Assembly: GCA_003118195.1 (NCBI GenBank) | Contig: BEXV01000440.1 | Coordinates: 65,038 to 75,644 of the forward strand | Direction of reading: 5' to 3' | Length of the DNA: 10,607 bases | DNA from: Hemicentrotus pulcherrimus | Taxonomy: Eukaryota; Echinodermata; Echinoidea; Camarodonta; Strongylocentrotidae | Part shown: piece after piece, positions 1-8,502 of the stretch | Position numbering within the stretch: position 1 is the first letter of the stretch | Layout of the letters: each line of letters begins with the position of its first letter | Translations under genes and position numbers: made by a program | The notes under the pieces: generated by a model | What the model saw: only the letters and a program-made list of their open reading frames with translations | Told to the model about the DNA's origin: nothing | Database searches by the model: none

Positions 1-173
1 TTTTTTTTTTTTTTTACTCACAAGGTATATTTGACTGAGACTCCTAGGTAAATGAAATATTTCGTATCGAGACTCTTCACATAGGCCAATGCATAAACCT
101 TGTTGCTTTACAAAAATGTATATGGGGTGTCCCTGCTCCAAACACACTCAACTTAAATCTGGCATGCCTGGAC
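1..173 (-). other. GPCR 3' UTR / downstream flank with A-tract
   Basis: Sequence downstream of the GPCR stop codon. The window opens with T15 on the plus strand (positions 1-15), an A15 run on the gene's strand. I see no AATAAA or ATTAAA between the stop and the A-run, so a polyadenylation site cannot be placed. The homopolymer at the very edge may simply be where the window was cut. Confidence 0.35.
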
Positions 174-935
174 TTAGGTAGAGACAGCATAAATACCCTG
201 CTCTTGAAATGTACTGCAGTCTTGAGGATCTGGAATGGAACTATCCTGAGTTTGGAGAGAAAGATCGTTCTTCGCGCTTTCAGGTTCACCGGCTCTAGCG
301 TTGCTCGCGGATTTACAACAACGTGGCAAAGCAATGACGTTGCGAAAGTCAGTTAATCGAGTCCAGTAAATGATCGGATTAAGAATTCCGTTTAGTCCCA
401 AAAGACCCCGTGACACGTTGGCAAAAATCCTGAACCAAGAATTGAGCCTAAATGTACTCAGGTTGAAAACCAAGTCTGGCCGTATGTAACTAATGAAGAA
501 ACTAAGACTAAGTGGAAACCAGCAGACGACATTTGTCCCTACGACTAGCGCGAATGTAGTCAGAACTTTTTTATTTTGTTTGATGCGACGTACTAACATG
601 CGGTCGGATAAGCCGGCTTTACGCGCTGCGCTTGCAATTGTCGAGTACACAATTGTATAGCAAACAACACAGATGGCGTGCGATGCAAATGTAATAATGG
701 GGAAAATAAGCGTGTCAACGCTTGCATCTTTGTTAAATGTTTTGATGGTGATAAATGTCCCGACCGGAATGATCCAAATAACGATACATACGGCAATGCA
801 ACGAGGTGCCGTGGCGAGGTTACGCTTGTTGAACGGGTCGAATCGGATGATGATGAAGCGATGAATGGCCACTGCTAAGGTGCAAAATATACCGGTTATG
901 ACAAATGCTCGTGTTGTCAAGTGAAGTATTGTTAT
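174..935 (-). CDS. Class A GPCR, coding exon 2 (TM3-TM7 and C-tail)
   Basis: Second coding exon, 253 codons plus TAA, completing a 322-residue seven-helix plasma-membrane receptor. It starts after a textbook acceptor: a pyrimidine-rich stretch ending TTTCAG, then ATA (935-933), phase 0. Numbering in the spliced protein: TM3 ends in H94-R95-F96 (DRY equivalent) followed by D102-P103-F104; W123 = W4.50; TM6 has C207-W208-F209-P210; TM7 has N255-P256-I-I-Y259. Helix 8 is followed by Cys275-Cys276, likely palmitoylation sites. Oddities: Ile replaces the TM3 Cys at 3.25, the second extracellular loop has no Cys, and Ser replaces Pro at 5.50. This set of absences is known in melanocortin, cannabinoid and lysophospholipid receptors, so a relation to that group or an invertebrate orphan lineage is possible. 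The ligand cannot be named. The splice junction creates an N-I-T sequon in extracellular loop 1. There is no disabling mutation. Confidence 0.85.
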   Translation of the reverse strand: MTILHLTTRAFVITGIFCTLAVAIHRFIIIRFDPFNKRNLATAPRCIAVCIVIWIIPVGTFITIKTFNKDASVDTLIFPIITFASHAICVVCYTIVYSTIASAARKAGLSDRMLVRRIKQNKKVLTTFALVVGTNVVCWFPLSLSFFISYIRPDLVFNLSTFRLNSWFRIFANVSRGLLGLNGILNPIIYWTRLTDFRNVIALPRCCKSASNARAGEPESAKNDLSLQTQDSSIPDPQDCSTFQEQGIYAVST

Positions 936-1512
936 CTGAAACGAAAGAACGAAAACTGTTTTTTAAAGTATGAATAGAGAGTTCGATATTTTTGTTATTC
1001 ATGGGGTGGTATTCCGATAGCGCGTACTAAGTTAGTCCACAATTTTATGGAGTGCTAGTTGCCAAGCCATTTACCCTGTACAGATTACTTGCAATGAAAA
1101 GTGTCAACAACAAAAATTTACAATGAAATGGGAAGACAAAGATAATATGATTGTGAACTGAATTTCAACAAAGTTTTTGGTAGATTATCTTGTCATGAAT
1201 ATTGAAGGAGGAAGATGACACCTAGCATTCCATAGAAGTGTGAACTAAAATTCTTGTTTAGTCTGGACTAAGTCTGGACTTAACTTATAAGAATATCACC
1301 CATGGTTTCTTACGAGTGACACTTTGGAACTTAAAATGACAAACGAGCGTCCATTTTCTGTTTTAAAACCCTAAATTCGTATCTCTTTTTTCAGAAAAGT
1401 TATATTTGTATAAAAATCCATAATCATTTTTACTCAATTTGTTTTGAAACATCTTTTAATATATGTGTTTGTTTGGTATGTTGATGGCTTTTGTGGCATT
1501 GTTTCATGTTGC

Positions 1513-2566
1513 ATAAGTTTACTGAAAGATCCGCAGCAGAAATCCAATGGTTAATGGATTATATTCTTTTTGGACTTTAAAAAAATGCAATTGACAATTT
1601 ATTCTATTTTTTTCCCTCTAATTTCATATATAACGTAAATTCAATTTAAGTTTCTGTTATCATCTGGATAAAACCCTTTTATAATGACTCAATTGGTCGT
1701 GTGATAGATAATGGATGGATTAAACAGAAAAAGTATAATTATTGGATGCCCATGGTAGGCATTACTTCTTAACATAGTAGTGGAAATATTAGCATTTAAA
1801 ATATAAAGAAAAAATACAAACATTAAGGGGTTTGTTATATTGAGTGACAGTGTTAATTTAGGTATCAATAGTTTGAACATTTCCCAAGATGATGATACGA
1901 CATTTGGTGTGAATTCTGTAAATGATGTCCAATATATTATGAATGAAATTAACGATTTTGGAGACTATGCAGGTCCGAAAGTAAATTGGAATGAGACTGA
2001 AGTTATGAAACTGAATATTGTAGATATAATTTGTTATGATAATGGAACTATAAAAACGGATCAACCTGTTAAACATTAAGGAGTATCTGAAGACGAAAAT
2101 AAGAAATTGTTACAAGATTTTAATGTAAAAATAGTCAATTTCAAAAAGTATCAAATATGTGGAAATTGAGAGACAAATGTTTTTTAAATGTTAGCGGCAT
2201 CACAAATTATGCATACTGCAACTGTCGTACCAATTACCAAAACATGTTTTTACAGGTATTAAGTAGAACATTTTATTGTGTTGTTATGGGATCCCCCCAA
2301 AAGATTTTTAAAATTTAGCGTATTATGAATAGGAATGACATTGAAAATGGTAAATTAAATATGATTGATATTGCAGGTAAAATATCCTTACTTCGTTTGG
2401 CATGGCAATCTCGTTGGCTCTAGTTGAAAAAAAAATATGTTTCGATACTGATCATACAAATTAAGGGATTTACCATTTTTTTTACAGTTCATTTGCAATA
2501 TAAAAGATATGAATTTATTATGCTCTAAACATAATTTGCCGGAATTTTATGTAGATTTTTTTTTTG
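1513..2566 (+). mobile_element. Decayed L1/Tx1-clade LINE reverse transcriptase fragment
   Basis: Across several frames the plus strand reads as the palm-to-C-terminal part of an L1/Tx1-type LINE ORF2, the family that reverse-transcribes its own RNA at nicked target DNA. In family order I see a D-F-x-K ... D motif A remnant at about 1570-1602 and W-I-K-P-F-Y-N-D then V-I-D-N-G-W-I-K-Q at 1665-1727. A G-C-P box at 1744-1752 is followed by L-L-L-N-I-V-V-E-I-L-A-F. The catalytic box has become D-D-D-T-T (1888-1902) in place of [FY]-A-D-D-T-T, then G-P-K-V-N-W-N-E-T-E at about 1972-2001. Downstream are E-N-G-K-L-N-M-I-D-I (2343-2372) and N-L-P-E-F-Y-V-D (2532-2555). Stops at 1756-1758, 1804-1806 and 2077-2079 and several frameshifts make it inactive. 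The longest clean piece is 1840-2079. It lies antisense within the GPCR intron; neither element end is visible. Confidence 0.8.
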
Positions 2567-2591
2567 TACTTGATCATTGTACTTGATCATA
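2566..2591. repeat. 13-bp tandem duplication
   Basis: The unit gtacttgatcatt occurs twice head to tail (2566-2578 and 2579-2591, last base changed). It sits between the end of recognisable LINE relic and the foldback element. It could be replication slippage or a trace of an insertion event. Confidence 0.6.
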
Positions 2592-2620
2592 CATGAGAAA
2601 AACACTCCATTAGAAAATGT

Positions 2621-2950
2621 GCTCATCAAATTCACACTCTGCCTAGTACCTTTGCACACGGTATAAAATGATGTCAATTATTTTGTTAAACCCGCACTAT
2701 GAACATGACAGACAAAGAAAGCGGACAAAATATACAGTTCCTCAGGTAGACAAAGGAATATCCCTTCACTGCTATTATGTAAAAATGTGTAGAACAAGTG
2801 ACTATGCATGTGACACCTGTTCTACATTTTTTTAAAATAATAGCAGTGAAGGGATGTTCCTTTATCTATCTGAGGAACTGTATATTTTGTCCGCTTTCTT
2901 TGTCAGTCATGTTCATAGTGCCGAGTGAATCGAGTGTGAATTTGATGAGC
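2621..2950. mobile_element. Foldback (long inverted-repeat) element, MITE-like
   Basis: A large palindrome inside the GPCR intron. The outer arms 2621-2639 and 2932-2950 are perfectly complementary over 19 bp. The inner arms 2694-2796 and 2818-2921 are complementary over about 104 positions at roughly 92%, including an uninterrupted 35-bp match. A 21-nt loop (2797-2817) separates them. The left side has about 54 extra unpaired bases (2640-2693). No coding capacity is visible. The shape suits a non-autonomous foldback or MITE-type DNA transposon, but I cannot see a clear target-site duplication, so a local inverted duplication is an alternative. Transcribed as part of the pre-mRNA, it would form a long imperfect hairpin. 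Confidence 0.8.
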
Positions 2951-3073
2951 TAACACCATACTACTAGGGTAAAGCTGTAATGGGCTGTTCTCGTCATGTA
3001 ACTGTAAATCATTGATATGTTCAGAGTAAGAAATATTCAAAAAGTTAATTATTTTAAAAAATAGTATGATTAC

Positions 3074-3158
3074 CTTTAAAGATAAAGTTGAGTTCTGGTC
3101 ATGTGATTGCATTGTGAAAGAAACGGTGTGGAATCTATCAGAAAAGGTTGATCATCTA
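3074..3158 (+). repeat. Dispersed repeat R1, copy a
   Basis: An 85-bp stretch beginning ctttaaagataaagttgag and ending with a gttgatcatcta-type sequence. It matches the reverse complement of 8707-8790 with about two differences in 84 bases. Weaker similarity continues to about 3190. It reads open in one frame, with W-N-L-S-E-K-V-D-H-L in the middle, and the frame runs on to a TGA beyond the core. The family is not one I recognise. The high identity to copy b suggests a recent common source. Confidence 0.75.
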
Positions 3159-3526
3159 TATATAAATATTTTTGTTGAGAATGTCAAGATGCCGGTTTAT
3201 TGAAAATTCATAATTTGATTACAAATGATATTTGTCAATAACACAGTGAACGCACAACAACTCTTATTTGATTTTTGATATACAAAATTAAAGAATCTTT
3301 TTCGCAGTGTTGTTATGATGTCAATGATCTTGAAGACAAATGTAATATTTCGAATCTTATAGAAATGATGTGAAGATGTGGTTATGTTTTGGAAAATAAT
3401 ATATAACTTCATATTTAACCTATTCCACTCAAGCAGAAATACAAATAAACTTTTTTAAAAATATATTAATTGTAGATAAGGACGTAGGAAACAAAAAATA
3501 AACTCTCCTGAATATTATTTTTAATT

Positions 3527-3646
3527 ATGGGCAATAAACAATTAATAAATGTTACGTTAAATATATTGTCAATGGTTCTGTTATCCATCCAAATGATTAT
3601 TTCTTTTTGTATTCCGGCCGTTGCTAACATTATTTTTAAGGTATGA
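3527..3646 (+). other. Short hydrophobic open frame, uncharacterised
   Basis: An ATG-initiated 39-codon frame starts M-G-N-K-Q-L and continues as a mostly hydrophobic stretch long enough for one or two membrane spans. An AAG|GTATGA at 3638-3646 could act as a splice donor, so it could be an exon. It lies antisense in the GPCR intron. At this AT content such a frame is easily random. I have no homology for it. Confidence 0.12.
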
Positions 3647-3884
3647 ATGCGTTAACAACGAAAATAGGAAGCTAGAAGAATTGATGAATTTATTTCAATT
3701 TTAAGCTAATGTTATTTTTTACTCAATCATTGAGTAATTGATGCAAATATGTATTGAAATTTTGCAAATAAACACATCGCTTAAGGAAGAGAGGAAAAAG
3801 AAATGTTGATCATAATAATTCGCTATTCTGTACTGAATATCAAGTTATAGCCTCTCGAGAACCTGTAGAAGAGCCATTACTTAC

Positions 3885-4091
3885 ATTTATGTTTCGGAGA
3901 TATGTAAGGAGGATAGTGGCGATGACCAGGGTAGAGGTAACGCAGTCGACAATGGCGATGTTACAGGTGAAGATGTTCTGTGTCTTCCTCAGCCTCTTGC
4001 TGGCGATGATGACGGCCACCGTGATCGTATTCAGGACGGCACTGATGCCGTGAAGAGAGACGAGGACACTGTAGGTACTGAGGTCGGACAT
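3885..4091 (-). CDS. Class A GPCR, coding exon 1 (TM1-TM2)
   Basis: First coding exon of a rhodopsin-like receptor, 69 codons. TM1 is roughly residues 7-31, with the conserved TM1 Asn in G-I-S-A-V-L-N (N21). TM2 is residues 39-64, with the N-I-A-I-V-D form of the NLAxxD motif (Asp49 = D2.50). The basic loop S-K-R-L-R-K lies between them. The start is the ATG at 4091, which has G at -3. The open frame extends 7 codons further to a TTG, but there is no upstream ATG before an in-frame TAA at about 4122-4124. The exon ends at an excellent donor, AAT|GTAAGT (minus strand, GT at 3884-3883), in phase 0. The predicted extracellular N-terminus is only about 6 residues and has no signal peptide. A short upstream exon therefore cannot be excluded: a CTAAC branch-like sequence precedes AGs just upstream, but the pyrimidine tract is poor. 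Joins to 935-174. Confidence 0.8.
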
Positions 4092-4785
4092 GTCAGATAC
4101 TTCGATCTCCAAAACTTCGATTTATAAATATTAGTTAGAGTAAGAAGCCTTCCAAATCAGCTACGGCTAATGGCGATGCAACTCTCACGAATGGTCCGAA
4201 TGAGTTTCTTTTCAAAGGGGGTTTGCTTTTATGCAAAGAAATTAACTCTATTTCATTATTACACAATAGACATCGCTTTTCAGGTAGCATGTTTGTTTTA
4301 GGTTTCAACCGAACGAACCTATTTTTTCTTTAGCTCTTATTCTTTTTGTAGGCCTACATATTTGTATTAAGCTTTTTTTAATTCACTATAAAAAGGCCAT
4401 TTTTGTATTCGATATACTTTCTCATGCAAGACAAAATGTTGACATTTCATCGCAGGCTCTTTTTTCCTCTTCTAAGAGTTCTGTTTTGATATGTCAATAC
4501 CAATTGCCTACCATGTTTCACAATATTTTCACTTACCCCAATTGTTTTCTCTCCTGAATCAGCAATAGGCATGCTGTGAGGGTTTTGCTTAAAGGTAAAC
4601 AAAAACCACTCAAAAACATATAATATTTATGTTTTTAAATATCTTATAGAATTGGCCGCTGTCCGTTCGCTCCCTCCTCATTCTCTTTCGATTTCTCATT
4701 CTCTTTCATTTTATCCTCTCTCGAATTATAATGATGTTTAAGCAAACATCGGTAAAATCAAGTTGGTCCATTGAGTTTTTTAATC
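4092..4785. other. GPCR upstream flank, no gene recognised
   Basis: Presumed 5' UTR and promoter side of the GPCR on the minus strand. It is AT-rich with pyrimidine-rich patches, and I see no coding frame of interest. A TATAAAT on the minus strand at about 4119-4125 lies only about 30 bp before the ATG, so it is badly placed for a TATA box of this transcript. A pair of 18-bp units is listed separately. Confidence 0.4.
4677..4712. repeat. 18-bp pyrimidine tandem duplication
   Basis: Two adjacent 18-bp units based on ctcattctctttc (4677-4694 and 4695-4712), differing at two positions, in a CT-rich stretch upstream of the GPCR. Probably slippage. Confidence 0.6.
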
Positions 4786-5091
4786 TCATGTGGATGAAAA
4801 TGTGAACTGAATATGATGCGTCGGTAGATCTTCAAGAAGGAATGAGATTTCCTCTTCAGCCATAATGGCTATGTTCAATAAAGTTGATTTTCCTGGTTCT
4901 ACCATTTCACTATCAGCTTGGGAAAAGGAGAGTAATGAGGGATCACACTTCTGTCCAAGGTCGCTCCACGAACTAACAAGCTGTTGTGAGATACACACAG
5001 CCCTATGGAAATATAAATGGGTGCAAACATGACATGCAAATTGCTGGATGGTTCTGAACGGCGCAAATAAAAAAATAAGATAAAAGCTGCT
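4786..5091 (-). other. Uncharacterised open frame with Cys-x2-Cys
   Basis: A stop-to-stop minus-strand frame of about 100 codons, entered without an ATG; the only Met codons are internal. Its middle reads F-A-C-H-V-C-T-H-L-Y-F-H-R-A-V. This resembles the short zinc-binding stretch (C-x2-C ... F-x-x-x-V) near the start of many Helitron-type Rep/helicase proteins, followed by an acidic helix-prone tail. The resemblance is weak. No helicase, Rep or hairpin end is visible, so it could be a decayed transposon fragment, an exon of an unseen gene or chance. It sits about 700 bp upstream of the GPCR start on the same strand. Confidence 0.2.
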
Positions 5092-5488
5092 GTCAATAAT
5101 TCACAAATAAATCGTTTTTTTTTAAAAATCATTTTCACAGAATAGCATCGAATGCAGAGGTTAAAAAGTTGTTTAACAAGGAATTGGAATTACTTCAAAT
5201 GATAATGTGTTATATGCAACGTACCGCTTGTGGGTTCGCGATGTGATCTTTGACGTCGCAAAAGAGCTTTACCGTCAATGAGGCAAAGCCTCAAGCTGAT
5301 TATGGATGCCTCCTTACCCGTGCAAATCACGTGGCAACAATAGCCTTAAAAAGAAGTTTAAATTATTTTCTTCTAATCTATACGCGAAGCGAATGCTCAC
5401 GTCTTAGGAGAAAATAAGTAATTAATTTTGATGTAGCGTGCTCGTAGTTCGAACAGTTGTGGTAAGTTGTACAAGACGATAATTTAAT
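5092..5488. other. Non-coding stretch with a GC-richer patch
   Basis: No gene recognised. Positions about 5215-5340 are noticeably richer in G+C than their surroundings. They contain a CRE-like tgacgtc (about 5249-5255) and, on the minus strand, a donor-like GGTAAGG at about 5313. An upstream untranslated exon or regulatory region of the GPCR is possible, but nothing here proves it. Confidence 0.2.
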
Positions 5489-5512
5489 CTTAAAGAGAAG
5501 GTTGAGTTCTGG
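5489..5512 (+). repeat. Dispersed repeat R1, copy d (truncated)
   Basis: A 24-bp match to the start of R1 (cttaaagagaaggttgag then ttctgg), with a few differences from copy a. Similarity stops abruptly just after ttctgg, and recognisable LINE coding sequence starts within about 30 bp. The LINE may have landed in an R1 copy, but the rest of that copy is not found in the same orientation beyond the LINE tail. Confidence 0.4.
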
Positions 5513-5533
5513 GAAGAGGTAAACAAATTATTT

Positions 5534-7763
5534 GTGAGCGTTATCATTGTTTTTATGCAAGGGTGGAAGAACATCAGATTAAACATGTTCCTTGAAAAGC
5601 ATGGCTCTTCAAATGCCTTCCAAGCTACCCGTGGTTCCTCAATTCTTGACAAAATCATAACTGATCTCGCGGATCATTATGAGAAACCAGTTATATCAGC
5701 TCCGATTTCTACAAGTGATCATGCGATGGTCGCTTTCAGTTCCACATGTGCCATTTCTCCTCGGTCTGCATCACGTGTTTCATTTCGACCGTTTCGGGAT
5801 TCCGCTTTACGCGCTTTCAGCCAGTGGATTAGTCGGACTGATTGGTCTTGCGTCACCGACTGTGCTGATGCTAATTCGATGGCTGAGCAATTGCAACGAC
5901 TACTGACCCGTCAACATCAAGTTTTCTTTGAACTGGTCACGACTAAGCGTCGTCCAAGCGACAAAACTTGGATTACGAACAATCTCCGCAGATTAATTTT
6001 GCGACGTGACAAGGCGTTCAAGACTAAATGCGTCTCCTATAAACGCCGTCCAAAGGGGGATCAAAGTTGCCAAGAAGTCTTTCTACGAACGGAAAACTGC
6101 CAATCTAAGAAACGCTGAACCAGGCAAATGGCATCAGGAAATTCGACACATGGCTGGCCTTCGTAAGCAATCACTGCGTCTCCCTGAAGACGAGAAGTCT
6201 ACTCTAGAAATTGCCAACGAACTGAATCAGCATTTCCCCCAGATCTGCACTACACTTCCTCCTTTGAACACACATCAACTTCCTGCTTATCTGCCAGCCG
6301 CTTCTTGGCCGCCAATCATCGACCGTCGGCAGGTATTTGAGCGGCTTCGTCGGTTGAATGTGTCGAAGGCGCATTTCATCCTAGGGATCTTCCGCCTCGG
6401 TTGATTAAGGAGTTCGCTTATGAGATTTCAGAACCCCTTACTGTTCTTTTCAACTTATGTCTGAGATCTGGATGCTTTCCTGATGCCTGGAAAGATTCTT
6501 CTGTCTGTCCTATTCCAAAGGGCAATCGTGTTACCGGATATGACCAATTACGACCAATATCCATCACACCCATTCTGGCTCGGCTCGCCTCTTCGAGGGA
6601 TTTCTTGCTGACTTGGTAATGGAGGACATTAAGCCCTTTGTGGATTCTCACCAATTTGGAAACTTGAAGGGTTCTTCGGTCGATCACTACCTTGTTGGAA
6701 TGCTTGACAATATTCACAAAGGCCTTGACCGGCCAGGCTTTGTCGCCAATGTCTGTGCCATCGACTTTTGTAAAGCTTTCGACAAGATCAATCACACTAT
6801 TGCCATCAAGAAAATGATCAATCTCGGTGTTGATAGGTCCATTCTGCCAGCCATCTGCAGTTTTCTTTCGCGGAGAACGCACTCTGTTCGCTTCAAGGGT
6901 GTATAGTCTGAATCCCGACAGCTCTCTTGCGGTGTTCCACAAGGGACGAAACTTGGCCCTATCACATTCCTTGTTATGATCAACGATGCTGCTGAAAATT
7001 GTGACTACTGGAAGTATGTCGATGATTTGTCACTTGTGGAAGTTGTTCATCACTCGCGGCCGTCAGAAATGCAATCGACCCTCGATTCCTTAAGTCGCTT
7101 GTGTAATGATAACGATATGGCTCCTAAACCGGAAAAGTGTCAAGTGTTGCAAGTCTATTTTCTTTGTCATGCTCCTCCCCCTGTTCATTTGTCCATTCGT
7201 GATGTACCCTTGCAATCCTGCTCATCTTTGAAACTTCTTGGTGTTATCGTTCAGGATGATCTAAAATGAAAAGAGCAGGTGAAACGTATGGTTGGAAATG
7301 CATCACGTCGCCTTTTCATTCTATGTAAACTCAAGAAGTTTGGTGTAAAACCGGAGGATCTTGTGTTCGTATACTCTGTGTACATACGACCAATACTAGA
7401 GTATGCAGTACATGTTTGGGGAACAAGACAGTTTAACCCTGCGCCAGTCTGCTGAAATTGAACGAGTACAGAAGAGAGCTCTTCGCATGATTTGGTACCC
7501 GACTGACTTTCACTATGATGACCTTCTTCATCAATTTGGCATTTCATCTCTTGATAGCCGACGTGTTGGGATCCTCACGCGATTTGCGAAATCACTTCTG
7601 GGTTCTCTAAGACACCGCCATCTCCTGCCACAACCGCGCCATGTGACTACTTGCCGCAGTTTAAGAAACTCCGACCATTTTGTCCTTACCACGTTGTAGA
7701 ACCCAGCTCTACAAACAATCGACAGTTCCCTCTTTTGTTCGTTTGCTAAATTTAATCAACTGA
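5534..7763 (+). pseudogene. LINE ORF2 pseudogene: endonuclease end, reverse transcriptase, C-terminus
   Basis: A broken polyprotein that would nick target DNA and reverse-transcribe the element RNA. It opens at the tail of the endonuclease domain: R-G-S-S-I-L-D-K-I-I, then S-D-H at 5714-5722. A linker with K-T-W-I-T-N-N-L-R-R-L-I follows. The RT domain shows L-R-P-I-S-I-T-P-I, H-Q-F-G-N-L-K-G-S-S, motif A A-I-D-F-C-K-A-F-D (6757-6783), S-C-G-V-P-Q-G-T (6925-6948) and Y-V-D-D (7015-7026). The C-terminal part has Y-I-R-P-I-L-E-Y-A-V-H-V-W and E-R-V-Q-K-R-A-L-R, and ends near V-P-S-F-V-R-L-L-N with TGA at 7761-7763. Breaks: one extra G in G5 at 6055-6059; loss of one base near 6370; a 5-bp duplication (gctcg) near 6580; TAG at 6904-6906; TGA at 7267-7269; frameshifts near 7420 and between about 7640 and 7670. 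Non-functional. Confidence 0.85.
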
Positions 7764-7822
7764 AATCTTGTTAGATCTGTTTTATGTTTTGTCATTTTTC
7801 GAGCTCTCTCCCTCTCTCCGTT

Positions 7823-7846
7823 TCTCTCTCTCTCTCTCTCTCTCTC
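7823..7846. repeat. (TC)12 microsatellite
   Basis: Uninterrupted TC dinucleotide run of 24 bp within a CT-rich segment of about 120 bp in the LINE 3' UTR. Confidence 0.9.
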
Positions 7847-8321
7847 TTCCTCCCTTTCTCTAGCTCCTTCTCTCTCCTTCTCCTTTCCCTCCTCCCCTCT
7901 CCCACTGTTTCTCTATTTCTGTCTTGTATTTCCTCTTCTCAATGTTATGACAATGTGATAATTACTCATCAATAATGTTCACCAATATGTATTGGTCATT
8001 GACATTCACCAATTTTAAACAATATAATAACAATTCCATAATGGCATTCGTATTAATGTATCATTTGACATTTCCGTATTAAGTGCATTTTACTTTTACA
8101 ATGCTTCATTAAGCTAAATCAACTCAATTCTCGTTGATTTGCTTACTTTGTTTGGTAATGAATTGAAATCTCTTTTTTCTCGTTATCCTTTCCCTCTCCC
8201 TCTCTTTCACGTGTCACTCTTTATTTCTTCCTTCTTCTCAATTCACTGACAAACTGATTATCACCATTTTATAACTTACAGTCTTTTTTCTTTCTTTTTT
8301 TTTTCTTCTTCATACTTTAAG

Positions 8322-8454
8322 TTATTACTGTATTTTTAATTCAACTGTTTTTAATACATTTTTATATGATACAATGTGAGCTATGTACTCAAACTTATTA
8401 CTGAATTTTTAAATGTACTGTTTTAAATGCATTTTTATATGATACATTGTAAGC
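8322..8454 (+). repeat. 60-bp direct repeat pair in LINE 3' UTR
   Basis: Two 60-bp units, 8322-8381 and 8395-8454 (period 73), match at about 52 of 60 positions and share catttttatatgataca. They lie just before the poly(A) signal and tail. They may be an ancestral feature of the element's 3' end rather than a duplication private to this copy. Confidence 0.75.
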
Positions 8455-8496
8455 CGCTTATTGTTAGTTTTTGGACTTTTTATTTGGTATATTTGT

Positions 8497-8502
8497 AATA
8501 AA
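8497..8502 (+). promoter_or_regulatory. Poly(A) signal AATAAA of the LINE
   Basis: AATAAA lies 8 bp before the (TTGAA)n tail, at the place expected for the 3' end of an element of this type. Confidence 0.55.

Larger units (their letters stand above)
936..3884 (-). other. Intron of the GPCR gene (phase 0, GT-AG)
   Basis: The 2949-bp intron has GTAAGT at its 5' end (3884-3879) and a pyrimidine-rich TTTCAG at its 3' end (about 941-936) on the minus strand. Joining the two exons in phase 0 gives continuous TM2 - short loop - TM3 spacing: 46 residues from D2.50 to R3.50, a little shorter than in typical family members. Sub-regions 936-1512 and 3191-3526 show no gene or element I recognise, apart from an 11-bp tandem duplication at 1260-1281 (agtctggact repeated). 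The rest is filled by the LINE relic, the foldback and an R1 copy described separately. Confidence 0.8.

Noticed and set aside
1..15. Poly(T) read as a retrotransposed poly(A) tail of the GPCR
   Set aside because: The GPCR has an intron, so it is not a processed copy. No poly(A) signal precedes the run, and the run sits at the window edge.
673..878. Plus-strand open frames opposite the GPCR
   Set aside because: They are shadows of the GPCR exon, whose TM motifs and splice sites are clear.
2621..2950. MicroRNA precursor interpretation of the foldback
   Set aside because: The arms are far longer than a typical animal microRNA hairpin. A foldback transposon or long-hairpin RNA fits better.
4119..4125. 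TATAAAT on the minus strand before the GPCR start
   Set aside because: It is only about 30 bp from the ATG, so transcription from it would begin at or after the start codon. The sequence is AT-rich and such matches are common.
6418..6942. 174-codon minus-strand open frame within the LINE
   Set aside because: It is the antisense shadow of the well-supported RT coding sequence and has no recognisable protein features of its own.
7784..7975. Ser/Leu-rich frame over the TC repeat
   Set aside because: Its composition is produced by the pyrimidine microsatellite in the LINE 3' UTR.
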